Assembly: GCF_900156045.1 (NCBI RefSeq)
Contig: NZ_FTMX01000001.1
Coordinates: 434,001-498,000, forward strand
DNA length: 64,000 bases
Reading direction: 5' to 3'
Source: Peribacillus simplex
GTDB lineage: Bacteria; Bacillota; Bacilli; Bacillales; DSM-1321
The notes under the pieces were generated by a model, which was not told the DNA's origin, made no database searches, and saw nothing but the letters and a program-made list of their open reading frames with translations. Shown here in pieces: positions 10,194 through 19,106 of the stretch. Position numbers and translations under genes: made by a program. Positions within the stretch are counted from its first letter, which is position 1. Each line of letters opens with the position of its first letter.

Positions 10194-11342
10194 ATGATTT
10201 ATTTTGATAATAGCGCAACAACAAAACCGTATCCCGAAGTAATCGAATCATTCATGAAGGTTACTTCGAATTATTTCGGGAACCCCTCTTCGCTTCATGG
10301 ACTTGGGGTGCAATCCGAAAAACTGCTTTCCGCAGCTAGAAAGCAGATCGCTGATTTACTAAAGGTGAAGAGTTCGGAAATATATTTCACTTCCGGGGGG
10401 ACGGAAGGAAATAATCTTGCCATCAAAGGGGCCGCCCACTCCCAGGGAAATCGCGGCAAACACATAATCACGACAGCGATTGAACATCCTTCTGTAGAAG
10501 ATGCATGCCAATCATTGACGAAAATGGGCTATGAGATCACATATCTTCCGGTTAACGAATTTGGGCAAATTGATGTAACGGATCTTAAGGAAGCATTGAG
10601 GGAAGATACCATTTTGGTTTCCGTCATGCATGTTAATAATGAAGTTGGCTCGATTCAGCCGATTGCTGAAATTGGCAAGTTGTTAAAACAATGTCCCAAC
10701 GTGCTCTTTCATGTCGATAATGTACAGGGAACAGGCAAAGTTTCGTTGTCATTGCGTGAAGCCAATGTGGATTTATGTACAATTTCCGGCCACAAGGTTC
10801 ACGGCTTGAAAGGGACAGGCATCCTCTATGTTCGTGAAGGCGTTCGGGTCGATCCGCTTTTCCATGGTGGCAATCAAGAAACGAAAATCAGGAGCGGCAC
10901 CGAAAATGTTGCGGGAATCGTCGCCCTATCGAAGGCTTTTCGTATTAGTATGGACAATCAATTGCTGTATCATGATAAGCTGCAGCAAATCAAAACTTAT
11001 TTATATAAAGGCTTGAAGGAAATGGACGGGGTACAGGTTAACAGTCCTGAAGAGGGTGCACCCCATATTGTGAATTTTTCCGTTCCGGGGCTTAAATCCG
11101 AGGTATTGCTGCATGCACTTGAATCGGAAGGAATATATGTTTCGACGACCAGTGCCTGTTCTTCGAAAAAAAGGACTTTAAGCAAAACGGTGGATGCGAT
11201 GTTCCATAATTCAGCCCGTTCCGAAAGCGTCATCCGAATCAGCACTACCTATGGAAATGAAATGGAAGAAGCAAAGCAAGTTCTGGCGGCGATACAGAAA
11301 ATAGTCGCTAATTTAGAAAAAATAATGAGGGTTGCAAAATGA
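10194..11342 (+). CDS. nifZ: Cysteine desulfurase paired with ThiI (NifZ/IscS-like)
   Basis: A 382-residue PLP enzyme that strips sulfur from cysteine as an enzyme persulfide. The motif SGHKVHGLKGTG carries the PLP lysine (near residue 201), and the loop TTSACSSKK carries the catalytic cysteine (near residue 322). The ATG at 10194 follows GGAAGGTG at the right spacing; five residues upstream are in frame but unsupported. Its stop overlaps the thiI start by 4 bases (ATGA), so the two are co-translated. In B. subtilis this enzyme (YrvO-like paralogue NifZ) serves as the sulfur donor to ThiI for 4-thiouridine in tRNA, and the operon here fits that. Confidence 0.93.
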   Translation: MIYFDNSATTKPYPEVIESFMKVTSNYFGNPSSLHGLGVQSEKLLSAARKQIADLLKVKSSEIYFTSGGTEGNNLAIKGAAHSQGNRGKHIITTAIEHPSVEDACQSLTKMGYEITYLPVNEFGQIDVTDLKEALREDTILVSVMHVNNEVGSIQPIAEIGKLLKQCPNVLFHVDNVQGTGKVSLSLREANVDLCTISGHKVHGLKGTGILYVREGVRVDPLFHGGNQETKIRSGTENVAGIVALSKAFRISMDNQLLYHDKLQQIKTYLYKGLKEMDGVQVNSPEEGAPHIVNFSVPGLKSEVLLHALESEGIYVSTTSACSSKKRTLSKTVDAMFHNSARSESVIRISTTYGNEMEEAKQVLAAIQKIVANLEKIMRVAK

Positions 11343-12550
11343 AATTTGATCATATAATTATCCGTTATGGAGAAATCTCCACGAAAAAAAGAAACCGTAA
11401 AGGCTTTGTGGACAAAATGAAGGCACATATCCGCTGGAGTTTAAAAGATATAGAAGGCGTAGTGCTTACAGCCAACCGGGAGCGGATGTACGTTCTCTTG
11501 AACGGTGCGGACCATAAGCCTGTCATTGACCGGTTGAAAGGCATTTTTGGAATTCAGTCATTAAGCCCTGCAATAAAAATAGAGCGTGATCTGGAAGTGA
11601 TGAAAACGGCAGCATTGTATTATCTTAATCATACTCTTGAAGAGGTGAACACGTTCAAAATCACGACAAAACGCGCGGATAAAGATTTTCCATATAATAC
11701 GGATGAAATCAACAGGGCAATCGGCGGGCATTTACTCCGAAATACAGAAGATTTAAAAGTGGATGTAAAGAACCCTGATTTGAACCTGCTAGTGGAAGTG
11801 AGACGCGAAGCCGTGTATTTGACAGGTGAAATCATCCAGGGGGCAGGCGGTCTTCCATTCGGTTCAAGCGGGAAGGCGATGCTGATGCTTTCAGGAGGGA
11901 TTGATAGCCCTGTTGCGGGATTCCTTTCGATGAAACGGGGATTGGACGTGGAAGCGATCCATTTTTACAGCCCGCCGTTCACAAGCGAACGTTCACGTCA
12001 AAAGGTCATTGATTTGGCAGGCAAGCTTGCAGAAATAAATGGAAGCATGAAAGTGCATATCGTTCCATTTACGGAAATCCAATTATTGATTCAAAAACAA
12101 ATCCCGGAAAACTACTCAATGACTACAACCCGGCGTTTAATGATGCGGGTCGCCGATCGAATCCGTGAAAAGGAAGAAGCCATGGCGCTGATTACCGGTG
12201 AAAGCCTTGGACAGGTTGCGAGCCAGACGATGAGCAGCATGTTTGCCATCAATGAGGTGACGAATACACCGATCCTGCGTCCGCTGATTACAATGGATAA
12301 GACAGAAATCATCAAGATTGCCAGAGAGCTTGATACTTTTGAAATATCCAATCTGCCGTACGAGGATTGCTGCACGGTCTTTACGCCGGCAAGTCCAAAA
12401 ACGAAACCGAAACGTGAAAAAGTCAATTACTATGAAAGCTTCGTCGACTTTGAATCCTTGATTGAAAAAGCGGTCTCCGAAACAGAAATATTAACGGTTA
12501 AACCTGGTCAGACTTTCGATAAGGAAGAAGCGATGGAAGACTTATTTTAA
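11339..12550 (+). CDS. thiI: tRNA 4-thiouridine synthase ThiI (no rhodanese domain)
   Basis: A 403-residue enzyme that adenylates U8 of tRNA and installs sulfur to give s4U, a near-UV sensor. The N-terminal ferredoxin-like and THUMP domains (about 1-165) bind tRNA. The PP-loop ATPase domain carries the pyrophosphate motif SGGIDSPVAGF (about 184-194). Late cysteines occur in YEDCCTVFTP. It lacks the C-terminal rhodanese domain of enterobacterial ThiI, as usual in Firmicutes, so sulfur must come from the overlapping desulfurase gene. It is the second gene of a two-gene operon. Confidence 0.95.
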   Translation: MKFDHIIIRYGEISTKKRNRKGFVDKMKAHIRWSLKDIEGVVLTANRERMYVLLNGADHKPVIDRLKGIFGIQSLSPAIKIERDLEVMKTAALYYLNHTLEEVNTFKITTKRADKDFPYNTDEINRAIGGHLLRNTEDLKVDVKNPDLNLLVEVRREAVYLTGEIIQGAGGLPFGSSGKAMLMLSGGIDSPVAGFLSMKRGLDVEAIHFYSPPFTSERSRQKVIDLAGKLAEINGSMKVHIVPFTEIQLLIQKQIPENYSMTTTRRLMMRVADRIREKEEAMALITGESLGQVASQTMSSMFAINEVTNTPILRPLITMDKTEIIKIARELDTFEISNLPYEDCCTVFTPASPKTKPKREKVNYYESFVDFESLIEKAVSETEILTVKPGQTFDKEEAMEDLF

Positions 12551-12578
12551 TATCCTGTAATTACCAATAAAATTGTAC

Positions 12579-12608
12579 GAATGAAGCCATGTGTTTTAAC
12601 ACACTCTA
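12579..12608 (+). promoter_or_regulatory. Possible sigma-G promoter of sspA
   Basis: GAATG (12579-12583), 18 bases, then CACTCTA (12602-12608), resembling the sigma-G pattern GHATR-N18-CATHMTA with one change in the -10. Small acid-soluble spore protein genes are sigma-G dependent in B. subtilis. The match is my reading and is not proven. Confidence 0.4.
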
Positions 12609-12632
12609 TAATCACAAGGAGGTGAAAAACAC

Positions 12633-12839
12633 ATGGCAAACAACAACAGCTCAAACGAATTATTGGTACCTGGAGTGGAACAAGCTCTACAACAAATGAA
12701 ATATGAAATCGCTACAGAATTCGGCGTACAACTTGGTGCCGACACAACATCTCGCGCTAACGGTTCAGTTGGTGGAGAAATCACAAAACGCCTTGTTCAA
12801 ATGGCTGAACAACAATTAGGCGGAGGATTCAACAGATAA
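12633..12839 (+). CDS. sspA: Alpha/beta-type small acid-soluble spore protein
   Basis: A 68-residue protein that coats and protects spore DNA and is degraded by the Gpr protease at germination. The family core is clear: the Gpr cleavage region [10 protein letters not shown] and the DNA-binding segment [24 protein letters not shown] very strong AAGGAGGTG site lies 9-10 bases before the ATG, fitting the huge output in the forespore. It is followed by a strong terminator. Several ssp paralogues usually exist; the position after thiI matches sspA. Confidence 0.96.
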   Translation: MANNNSSNELLVPGVEQALQQMKYEIATEFGVQLGADTTSRANGSVGGEITKRLVQMAEQQLGGGFNR

Positions 12840-12856
12840 TTTAATAAATATGGCTA

Positions 12857-12890
12857 CAGAGAGCGGGTTCTTACACCCGCTCTCTTTATT
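12857..12890 (+). terminator. Terminator of sspA
   Basis: AGAGAGCGGGTtcttACACCCGCTCTCT followed by T-rich sequence. A near-copy occurs about 314 bases downstream. Confidence 0.9.
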
Positions 12891-12987
12891 TTTGTTGACA
12901 AAATTCGTGGCGTCCGAATAAAGTGTGAACCATTATTTTAAACAAGATTTAGCTATACTACATGATTTTTTACTGTTTTATATAAAA

Positions 12988-13143
12988 TGAAAACTCACTG
13001 GATTGAAGAAATGTGCGACACTCCTGCCGAAAAACTGGCTAGCCGAGACCCCACAGACGCTTGCGTCGAGGAGGCTTGGCAGACAGTCGGCGGAAAGGGA
13101 TCGGGTTTCTGAAATCAACTGGAACGGTTTTTTTAGTGAAAAC
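12988..13143. repeat. Single copy of an interspersed palindromic Bacillaceae repeat (possible MITE)
   Basis: A GC-richer block in an AT-rich gap. Its core is CTCCTGCCGA ... GAGACCCCACAGACGC-TT-GCGTCGAGGAGGC ... TCGGCGGAAAGG. There is an inner perfect palindrome at 13056-13067 and outer arms around 13024-13030 and 13087-13093. From memory, elements with the layout CTCCTGCGGGA...GACGC..GCGTC..GAGGAGGC...GCGGAAAG are scattered through many Bacillus genomes. This one is degenerate. Boundaries are approximate. Reading frames across it show no protein-like features. Confidence 0.65.
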
Positions 13144-13169
13144 TGGATTTTTATCGAATTCTACAGTCT

Positions 13170-13207
13170 AAAGAGAGCGGGTTGTAACACCCGCTCCCTT
13201 TATTTAT
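13170..13207 (+). terminator. Second, near-identical copy of the sspA terminator
   Basis: AGAGAGCGGGTtgtaACACCCGCTCCCTTTATTT matches the sspA terminator almost base for base, yet no gene precedes it. With the first copy it brackets the palindromic repeat. Confidence 0.75.
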
Positions 13208-13288
13208 TTGTAAAAATAAATAGAAATATTAGAGAATTATCTTGTATAATGAGTAGGTACTAAGAGTTCATAATTGGAGGGGAAGAAT

Positions 13289-14872
13289 ATGAAGCGTGAA
13301 GACTTATTGGCTCCGGAACATTACAACTTAGTGAGTGAAATGGAACGTTTTGCAAAAGATCCAAAAAAAGTTGCCGTCCTCTGGGAGAACGAAACCGGTG
13401 ACAAAAAACAACTTACATATGAGAATTTATTAAAGAGTGCAAATAAAATTGGAAATGCCTTCAAGAAAAAAGGACTGGGTAAAGGTGATACGGTCCTTAT
13501 CATAATCCCTCGTTTGGTTGAAGCTTATCAAGTGTATTTAGCCGCATTGAAAATTGGCATGATTGTCATACCTTGTTCCGAAATGCTTCGTGCGAAGGAC
13601 TTACAGTATCGAGTCAACCATGGTAATGTCAAAGGAATCATCAGTTATCATGAATATACTCATGAATTGAATGAAATAGAAGGGGCGGAAGGCCTCCTGA
13701 AATTTTCAATCGGAAAACGAATCGAAAATTGGCTGGATTTGAATGAGCTTGCCGATGAGGAATCAGATCAGCTGACTATGGCCGATACGAAGAGTGAGGA
13801 TATGGCGTTCTTATCGTATACTTCCGGAACGACAGGAAACCCAAAAGGGGTCGTCCATACTCATGGATGGGCTTATGCCCATTTGAAAACGTCTGCAGCA
13901 AACTGGCTTGGCATCAGCGAAACGGATGTGGTTTGGGCAACTGCTGGCCCAGGGTGGCAAAAGTGGATCTGGAGTCCTTTCCTGGCGGTTCTGGGAACGG
14001 GAGCGGCCGGTCTTGCCTATCATGGGAAGTTCGAGGCGAAAAAATATCTTCAGCTGCTTCAGGACTACAAAGTGAATGCATTATGCTGCACACCGACCGA
14101 GTATCGATTGATGGCAAAGGTGGATAACCTTGATGACTATGATTTATCCCATCTTCATAGTGCAGTATCAGCGGGAGAGCCTTTAAATCAAAAGGTGTTC
14201 GAGGTCTTTAAAAACCATTTCCATATTGAAGTGCGTGATGGATATGGACAGACCGAAAATACCCTGTTGGTAGGCGTCACGAAAGGGATGGAAATTAAAT
14301 TGGGCTCCATGGGCAAACCGACTCCGGGCAACCATGTGGAAATCATTGATGATTCCGGTAAACCTTGTTCTCCTGGCATAGTGGGGGATATTGCCGTACA
14401 TGTAGATACACCTGCTCTCTTTAAAGAATATTTTAAAGATCCCGAGCGGACATCGCAGCAGTTCCGTGGGGACTATTATATCACCGGCGACCAAGCGAAA
14501 AAGGATGAAGATGGTTATTTCTGGTTTGAAGGTCGTTCTGATGATATCATCATCAGCTCGGGATATACGATTGGACCGTTTGAAGTGGAAGATGCACTCG
14601 TTAAGCATCCATTTGTTAAAGAGTGTGCCGTTATAGCAAGCCCTGATGAAATAAGGGGAAATGTGGTCAAGGCATATGTAGTCTTGATGGAGGATATCGA
14701 TCCGAACAGCCAAGGCTTGATCCAGACGCTCCAATCGCACGTGAAGGAATTGACTGCCCCATATAAATATCCAAGGAAAATCGAATTTTTAGAAGAGCTG
14801 CCCAAAACGACATCAGGTAAAATCAAACGGGTGGATTTACGCAAAAGGGAAGAAGCACTCCTTAACAATTGA
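13289..14872 (+). CDS. ytcI: AMP-forming acyl-CoA synthetase (YtcI-like)
   Basis: A 527-residue ANL-superfamily ligase that activates a carboxylic acid as acyl-AMP and then acyl-CoA. Visible motifs are the P-loop YTSGTTGNPKGVVHTH, the A5 region DGYGQTEN, the A7/A8 region YITGDQAKKDEDGYFWFEGRSDDIIISSGYTIGP (hinge and CoA site), and KTTSGKIKR with the catalytic lysine near the C-terminus. Substrate is not evident. The size and gate resemble medium-chain/acetyl-CoA synthetase-like enzymes. The ATG at 13289 follows GGAGGGG. A TATAAT-like box at 13245-13250 may be its promoter. Position between sspA and ytcJ matches ytcI of B. subtilis. Confidence 0.88.
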   Translation: MKREDLLAPEHYNLVSEMERFAKDPKKVAVLWENETGDKKQLTYENLLKSANKIGNAFKKKGLGKGDTVLIIIPRLVEAYQVYLAALKIGMIVIPCSEMLRAKDLQYRVNHGNVKGIISYHEYTHELNEIEGAEGLLKFSIGKRIENWLDLNELADEESDQLTMADTKSEDMAFLSYTSGTTGNPKGVVHTHGWAYAHLKTSAANWLGISETDVVWATAGPGWQKWIWSPFLAVLGTGAAGLAYHGKFEAKKYLQLLQDYKVNALCCTPTEYRLMAKVDNLDDYDLSHLHSAVSAGEPLNQKVFEVFKNHFHIEVRDGYGQTENTLLVGVTKGMEIKLGSMGKPTPGNHVEIIDDSGKPCSPGIVGDIAVHVDTPALFKEYFKDPERTSQQFRGDYYITGDQAKKDEDGYFWFEGRSDDIIISSGYTIGPFEVEDALVKHPFVKECAVIASPDEIRGNVVKAYVVLMEDIDPNSQGLIQTLQSHVKELTAPYKYPRKIEFLEELPKTTSGKIKRVDLRKREEALLNN

Positions 14873-14885
14873 ATGAAAGCATTAC

Positions 14886-14914
14886 CGTCAGCCTCCAAGG
14901 CTGGCGTTTTTTTA
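14886..14914 (+). terminator. Terminator of ytcI
   Basis: CGTCAGCCT paired with AGGCTGGCG and a seven-T run, shortly past the ytcI stop codon. Confidence 0.9.
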
Positions 14915-15024
14915 TTAATAGGTGCTTGGATAAAAGCGTAAATATGGGAATTCATGATATGAGATGGTACACTTACTGCATATCTGCACAGTAACAATCA
15001 TTTAATAAGGAGTGTAAAGCCGGT

Positions 15025-16626
15025 ATGGGAACGTTATGGTTCAATGGGTCGATTTATACGATGATTAAAGAAAACGATCAAGTGGAGGCAGTCTTCACTG
15101 AAAAGGGGGTAATTGTTGATACCGGCAGCCTGGACTATTTGAAAAATGAATATGCCGGCAATATTTCCAGGGAAATCGACTTAAAGGGACAAACGATGCT
15201 GCCGGGGTTAGTGGATAGTCACCTTCATTTGGTCGGGCATGGTGAAAGGCTGCTTCGTTTAGACCTTTCTTTGATGGATAGCAGGGAGTCCATCTTGAAA
15301 TCCTTGAAGGAAAAGTGCTCTAAAACCCCAGCAGGAAAGTGGATTGTTGCCGAAGGGTGGAATGAAAATGAATGGCCGAGTCCTGAATTGATATTACGGG
15401 ATGAGCTTGACGCGATATCGACAGAACATCCCATCGTATTGAAAAGGATTTGCCGTCATGCCTTGGTGGTCAATTCCCGCGCCCTTTTGGAAGCCGATAT
15501 TAAAGAGGATATAAAAGAACCTTCAGGCGGGGTGATCTGCCGTTATCCCGGCGGGCGTTTAAATGGTTTATTTAAAGAAAGCCAGGCGCAGAACCTTATT
15601 TTAGACAGCCTTCCCGGCATTGATCAAGAGTATATCGAAAACGCACTCACAGAGGCAATAGAAGACGCATATAAGCTAGGTTTGACTGGCGGGCATACTG
15701 AGGACCTTTATTATTACAATGGCTTCATGCCGACATATCAGGCGTTTAAATCGGTAATCGAGGACCGGGAAATGGCCTTTCGCGCCAATTTGCTCGTCCA
15801 TCACGAAGCGTTTGAAGAAATGCTGGCAGCAGGCGGGGGCTATCAGAAAGGTACGCGATATATCAAATTCGACAGTATGAAGATATTTACCGACGGCTCC
15901 TTGGGCGGACGCACAGCCCTGTTGAGCGAGCCTTATGTAGATCAAAAGGATACGAATGGAGTCGCGATATTCACTGAAAACGAGCTTCAGGAATGGGTGA
16001 AAAAAGCAAGGGATGCCGGAATGCCGATTGCTGTCCATGCGATTGGCGATCTCGCTTTTGAATACGTCTTGAATGCAATAGAAGCCCTTCCCCCGAAAAA
16101 GGGGCAGAGGGACCGGCTCATCCATGCGCAGATTGTCCGGCCGGAGCTGTTGGAGCGGGCGGCAAAGCTGCCGGTAATCTTTGATATCCAACCGGGTTTC
16201 GTCCCGTCCGATTTTCCGTGGGTGGAAGAAAAGGTGCCAGCGGATTTATTGGAATCCTCCTATGCCTGGAAAACCTATTTGAATTTGGGCATCATTTGTG
16301 CGGGAGGGTCGGATGCACCCATTGAACCATTAAATCCAATTTTGGGCATTCATGCAGCTGTCACAAGGATGAAAATCAACAGTGAGGACCGGACCGTATA
16401 TGGCTTGGGTGAAAGGCTTTCCGTATACGAGGCTTTCTCACTGTATACAAAAGGCAGTGCTGCAGCAATCGGCCAGGAAAAACGCCGCGGTGTGATCATA
16501 GATGGGTACGATGCCGATTTTACTGTGTTTAATCTGGATGTTTTTGCTGTCGCGCCGGATGATCTTCTAAAAGCTGAGGCGGTCATGACGGTCATCGATG
16601 ACAAAATCATGTATGATAAAAAATAA
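15025..16626 (+). CDS. ytcJ: Metal-dependent amidohydrolase, YtcJ family
   Basis: A 533-residue amidohydrolase-superfamily protein (Amidohydro_3 type), cytosolic. The N-terminal beta-sandwich leads into the TIM barrel with the metal motif PGLVDSHLHLVGHGE (about residues 61-75). Further ligands are in IFTDGSLGGRTA, VHAIGD and the late GGSDAPIEP. The family hydrolyses C-N bonds, but the physiological substrate of YtcJ is unknown to me. Not part of the ytcI transcript, since a strong terminator lies between them. The ATG has AAGGAGTG about 10 bases upstream. It could share a promoter with rarD downstream, 80 bases away. Confidence 0.87.
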   Translation: MGTLWFNGSIYTMIKENDQVEAVFTEKGVIVDTGSLDYLKNEYAGNISREIDLKGQTMLPGLVDSHLHLVGHGERLLRLDLSLMDSRESILKSLKEKCSKTPAGKWIVAEGWNENEWPSPELILRDELDAISTEHPIVLKRICRHALVVNSRALLEADIKEDIKEPSGGVICRYPGGRLNGLFKESQAQNLILDSLPGIDQEYIENALTEAIEDAYKLGLTGGHTEDLYYYNGFMPTYQAFKSVIEDREMAFRANLLVHHEAFEEMLAAGGGYQKGTRYIKFDSMKIFTDGSLGGRTALLSEPYVDQKDTNGVAIFTENELQEWVKKARDAGMPIAVHAIGDLAFEYVLNAIEALPPKKGQRDRLIHAQIVRPELLERAAKLPVIFDIQPGFVPSDFPWVEEKVPADLLESSYAWKTYLNLGIICAGGSDAPIEPLNPILGIHAAVTRMKINSEDRTVYGLGERLSVYEAFSLYTKGSAAAIGQEKRRGVIIDGYDADFTVFNLDVFAVAPDDLLKAEAVMTVIDDKIMYDKK

Positions 16627-16706
16627 CAGTTGCAAAAAAAGAAATGGAAATACAAAATTGTTAGATGGAATTAGATAAAGGAATGTAAATGGAAAGAAGG
16701 CTTGTT

Positions 16707-17636
16707 ATGAAAGTGGATGAACAAAAAGAAGGGGCGATCTATGCAGCCCTTTCTTACATGATGTGGGGAATCGTGCCGATTTACTGGAAGTTCCTTCAGG
16801 GAGTCGGTGCAACAGAAATTTTAGCTCAGAGGGTATTATGGTCTTTCGTGTTCATGCTGGTTTTATTGATGTTCATGAAAAAATGGCAAGCGTTTCTTGT
16901 TTATGTCAAAAACATTATGGGAAATCCCAAACTCTTTACGGCATTACTAACGGCGTCACTGCTTGTTACAGCTAATTGGGGAGTGTTCATCTGGGCCGTT
17001 AACTCAGGACGGATCCTCGACACGAGCCTTGGATATTATATCAATCCGCTAGTCAGTGTACTATTGGGAGTGATAGTCTTAAAAGAAAAATTGAGCCGGG
17101 CCCAAATCATTTCTTTCCTGCTTGCAGGAATCGGAGTCTTGATCCTTGGCATTCATTTCGGCACGATCCCGTGGATCTCGCTTGTTTTGGCCATGATGTT
17201 CGGATTATACGGTCTGGCAAAAAAAATGATCAAGGCCGAATCGGCGATCGGGCTGACGCTCGAAACGATGATGGTAACGCCGCTTGCCCTGGGCTACCTG
17301 ATATACTTGATGAACCAATCAGAAATGCAATTCTTTACAGAGTGGAGCACAAGCTTACTGTTGGTGGGCGGCGGGATTGTCACGGCATTGCCACTTTTAT
17401 ATTTTGCGAAAGGGGCGGAAAAGATCCCGTTATCGATGCTTGGCATTTTTCAGTATATCGCTCCGACCTTATCTTTATTGATTGGGGTATTCGTCTATCA
17501 TGAAAGTTTTACCAAAGCACATCTTTTAGCCTTTTTGTTCATATGGTCAGCCTTGGCTGTTTATACATTATCCATAACGAAATGGGGTCAGGCAAGTGCC
17601 CGCAGGTTCAAAGGCAAAGGGAATATTGGTGCGTGA
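16707..17636 (+). CDS. rarD: EamA-family transporter RarD
   Basis: A 309-residue inner-membrane protein with about ten hydrophobic helices, built as two EamA (DUF6) repeats. The family signature AALSYMMWGIVPIYWKFL at the N-terminus is characteristic of RarD, annotated in enterobacteria as a chloramphenicol-sensitivity protein. No substrate is firmly known. The ATG at 16707 has GAAGG upstream; an in-frame ATG six codons earlier has no site. A strong terminator follows. I do not recall it at this locus in B. subtilis, so it is probably an insertion in this lineage. Confidence 0.88.
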   Translation: MKVDEQKEGAIYAALSYMMWGIVPIYWKFLQGVGATEILAQRVLWSFVFMLVLLMFMKKWQAFLVYVKNIMGNPKLFTALLTASLLVTANWGVFIWAVNSGRILDTSLGYYINPLVSVLLGVIVLKEKLSRAQIISFLLAGIGVLILGIHFGTIPWISLVLAMMFGLYGLAKKMIKAESAIGLTLETMMVTPLALGYLIYLMNQSEMQFFTEWSTSLLLVGGGIVTALPLLYFAKGAEKIPLSMLGIFQYIAPTLSLLIGVFVYHESFTKAHLLAFLFIWSALAVYTLSITKWGQASARRFKGKGNIGA

Positions 17637-17641
17637 ATAAC

Positions 17642-17681
17642 AAAAAATGCTTCGGAGAATTCTCTCCAAGCATTTTTTTTA
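17642..17681 (+). terminator. Terminator of rarD
   Basis: AAAAATGCTTcGGAGA paired with TCTCC-AAGCATTTTT, ending in eight Ts. Confidence 0.88.
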
Positions 17682-17729
17682 TGGCGGTATTTAATGAAAC
17701 GGTTTTACGGCATAGGGGAAATGCCAGGG

Positions 17730-18557
17730 TCATAAAAGGTAAATATTCGAACCTATCTCAGAAACAATACAATTGGAAAGGCTGAAAGGGCTGTGATCTG
17801 GCATTGCACGGGGGATATTTAGTTGGAATTGACTATAGAAGGAACTATCCAGGAAAATGATATGATCTGTCAGGGATGCTGATATGGTGGCGAACGGCTT
17901 TCTATGGCTATTTAATTCAGTGATGATTCCCTGTGCACTGGTAATCCCGATACCGTGGCCATAAAAGAGGTTTTGCCCTAATAATATGGCATTTTCACCT
18001 TGCCATTCAGGAGTTGCCTCGTCGTGATCAGGGTTTTTGAAGTAAACGCAATCACCCGGTATATAATCCCTTCCTTGATGAATATTGAGAGCCATATTTT
18101 GTGGAGGGTGCCAGTCATATAAAAATAGGTTTGAAAAAAGGTCGTCGAAATTCCTAGGGCCGATTAAATCCAAAATGGCCTTTAAAAAAGTGACGACCAT
18201 TGCTGTCCCGCATTCGAAAGCATAAAGCCTTCCATTTATAAAAATGTCAACGATTGCAGCATGGGGGAGAACCCCTGGCTGAAGGGTAAAGGTGCCATCC
18301 CTTGAAAGGCGCCAATATTGTTTATTGGATTCCGATTCCTCGAGTGTGGAAAATTCTGCATTACTTTTATCCAACGCAATAGCTGCCGCAATGACTCGGT
18401 TCCTCAGTTGTATCTCGAAATTAAAATCTCCAAAGTTCCGGTATTCAAAAACGTTAGAATCTTCCGCCAGCAATTGGACAATTTCAAGCGATTTAGCAGA
18501 TGCTATTCCTGGTTGGATTTGACTGACATCTAACCATTTGTGATTAATCTTTATCAT
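17730..18557 (-). CDS. tgl: Spore coat protein-glutamine gamma-glutamyltransferase (transglutaminase)
   Basis: A 275-residue enzyme that cross-links coat proteins by joining glutamine and lysine side chains on the maturing spore. The catalytic cysteine is C116 in YAFECGTAM, the same residue number as in B. subtilis Tgl. Other family segments are YWRLSRDG, LYDWH, GDCVYFKNPD, WQGENAILLG and YGHGIGI. The ATG at 18557 sits 8 bases after GGTGG; the GTG and ATG just before it are too close to that site. Length matches the roughly 276-residue B. cereus form. It is convergent with rarD. Sporulation control is expected; I found no convincing sigma-K promoter. Confidence 0.93.
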   Translation of the reverse strand: MIKINHKWLDVSQIQPGIASAKSLEIVQLLAEDSNVFEYRNFGDFNFEIQLRNRVIAAAIALDKSNAEFSTLEESESNKQYWRLSRDGTFTLQPGVLPHAAIVDIFINGRLYAFECGTAMVVTFLKAILDLIGPRNFDDLFSNLFLYDWHPPQNMALNIHQGRDYIPGDCVYFKNPDHDEATPEWQGENAILLGQNLFYGHGIGITSAQGIITELNSHRKPFATISASLTDHIIFLDSSFYSQFQLNIPRAMPDHSPFSLSNCIVSEIGSNIYLL

Positions 18558-18569
18558 GATCATATCCAC

Positions 18570-18865
18570 CTTTTACTTATGAAATTAACGGTTTATAAAA
18601 CCGGTAAACAAAAATGTCTACATGTAATGCTCATTATATGAATGCCGGCAAGGAATTGACTATTTGGAACGTGTCAGTCACCAGTGCAGCCGTGAATGAT
18701 TGGAATGAAAAAGAGGCAGAATTTTATTGCTTTCATCCCAAAAGATGTTTTGCTAGATATCCTAGAGTGCAAGGAATACCTTTCCAATTAGCGAGAAGAA
18801 GCAAATTAGTATTCCTTTTTCCCCATGAATTGATATAATGAGAGAGAAAAGATCATATGTGCGAG
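18570..18865. other. Intergenic stretch upstream of the TPP riboswitch
   Basis: About 300 bases between tgl and the riboswitch with no convincing gene, RNA or repeat. It must hold the promoter of the thiamine operon, but I cannot assign clear -35/-10 boxes. Confidence 0.45.
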
Positions 18866-18960
18866 AAATGTAGGGGGGCCAGTACTGCTGGCTGAGATTG
18901 CATCCTTTAGATGCTGACTCTTTGAACCTGATCTGGATGATGCCAGCGGAGGGAACATAT
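18866..18960 (+). ncRNA. TPP (THI-element) riboswitch aptamer
   Basis: The conserved parts appear in order: GGGGGGCC at the 5' side, GGCTGAGA, then TTTGAACCTGATCTGGATGA and GCCAGCGGAGGGAAC. An ATGT...ACAT pair closes P1. It binds thiamine pyrophosphate and controls the downstream transport operon. Confidence 0.96.
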
Positions 18961-18988
18961 TATTACTGACTTTCTGTTTTGTATGTTA

Positions 18989-19018
18989 ACGTCCGAATTC
19001 ATCTTCGGGCGTTTTTTG
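18989..19018 (+). terminator. Expression-platform terminator of the TPP riboswitch
   Basis: ACGTCCGA paired with TCGGGCGT and a six-T run, between the aptamer and the first gene. It is expected to form when TPP is bound, cutting off transcription. Confidence 0.8.
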
Positions 19019-19106
19019 CTTTTTTATCAAGTATTTGAATAAACCCTTGAGCCCCATTATGGTTCCGGGCATATGGATCTTATATGATGTGTAGGAGGAT
19101 AAAAAC

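Noticed and set aside
13003..13263. An 86-codon open frame across the palindromic repeat
   Set aside because: It runs through the repeat and a terminator, has no ribosome site and its protein has no recognisable features.
14183..14740. A long antisense frame within ytcI
   Set aside because: It lies inside a clearly coding acyl-CoA synthetase gene and has no independent start signal.
15676..16191. A 171-codon antisense frame within ytcJ
   Set aside because: Overlaps the amidohydrolase barrel completely; composition is that of a shadow frame.
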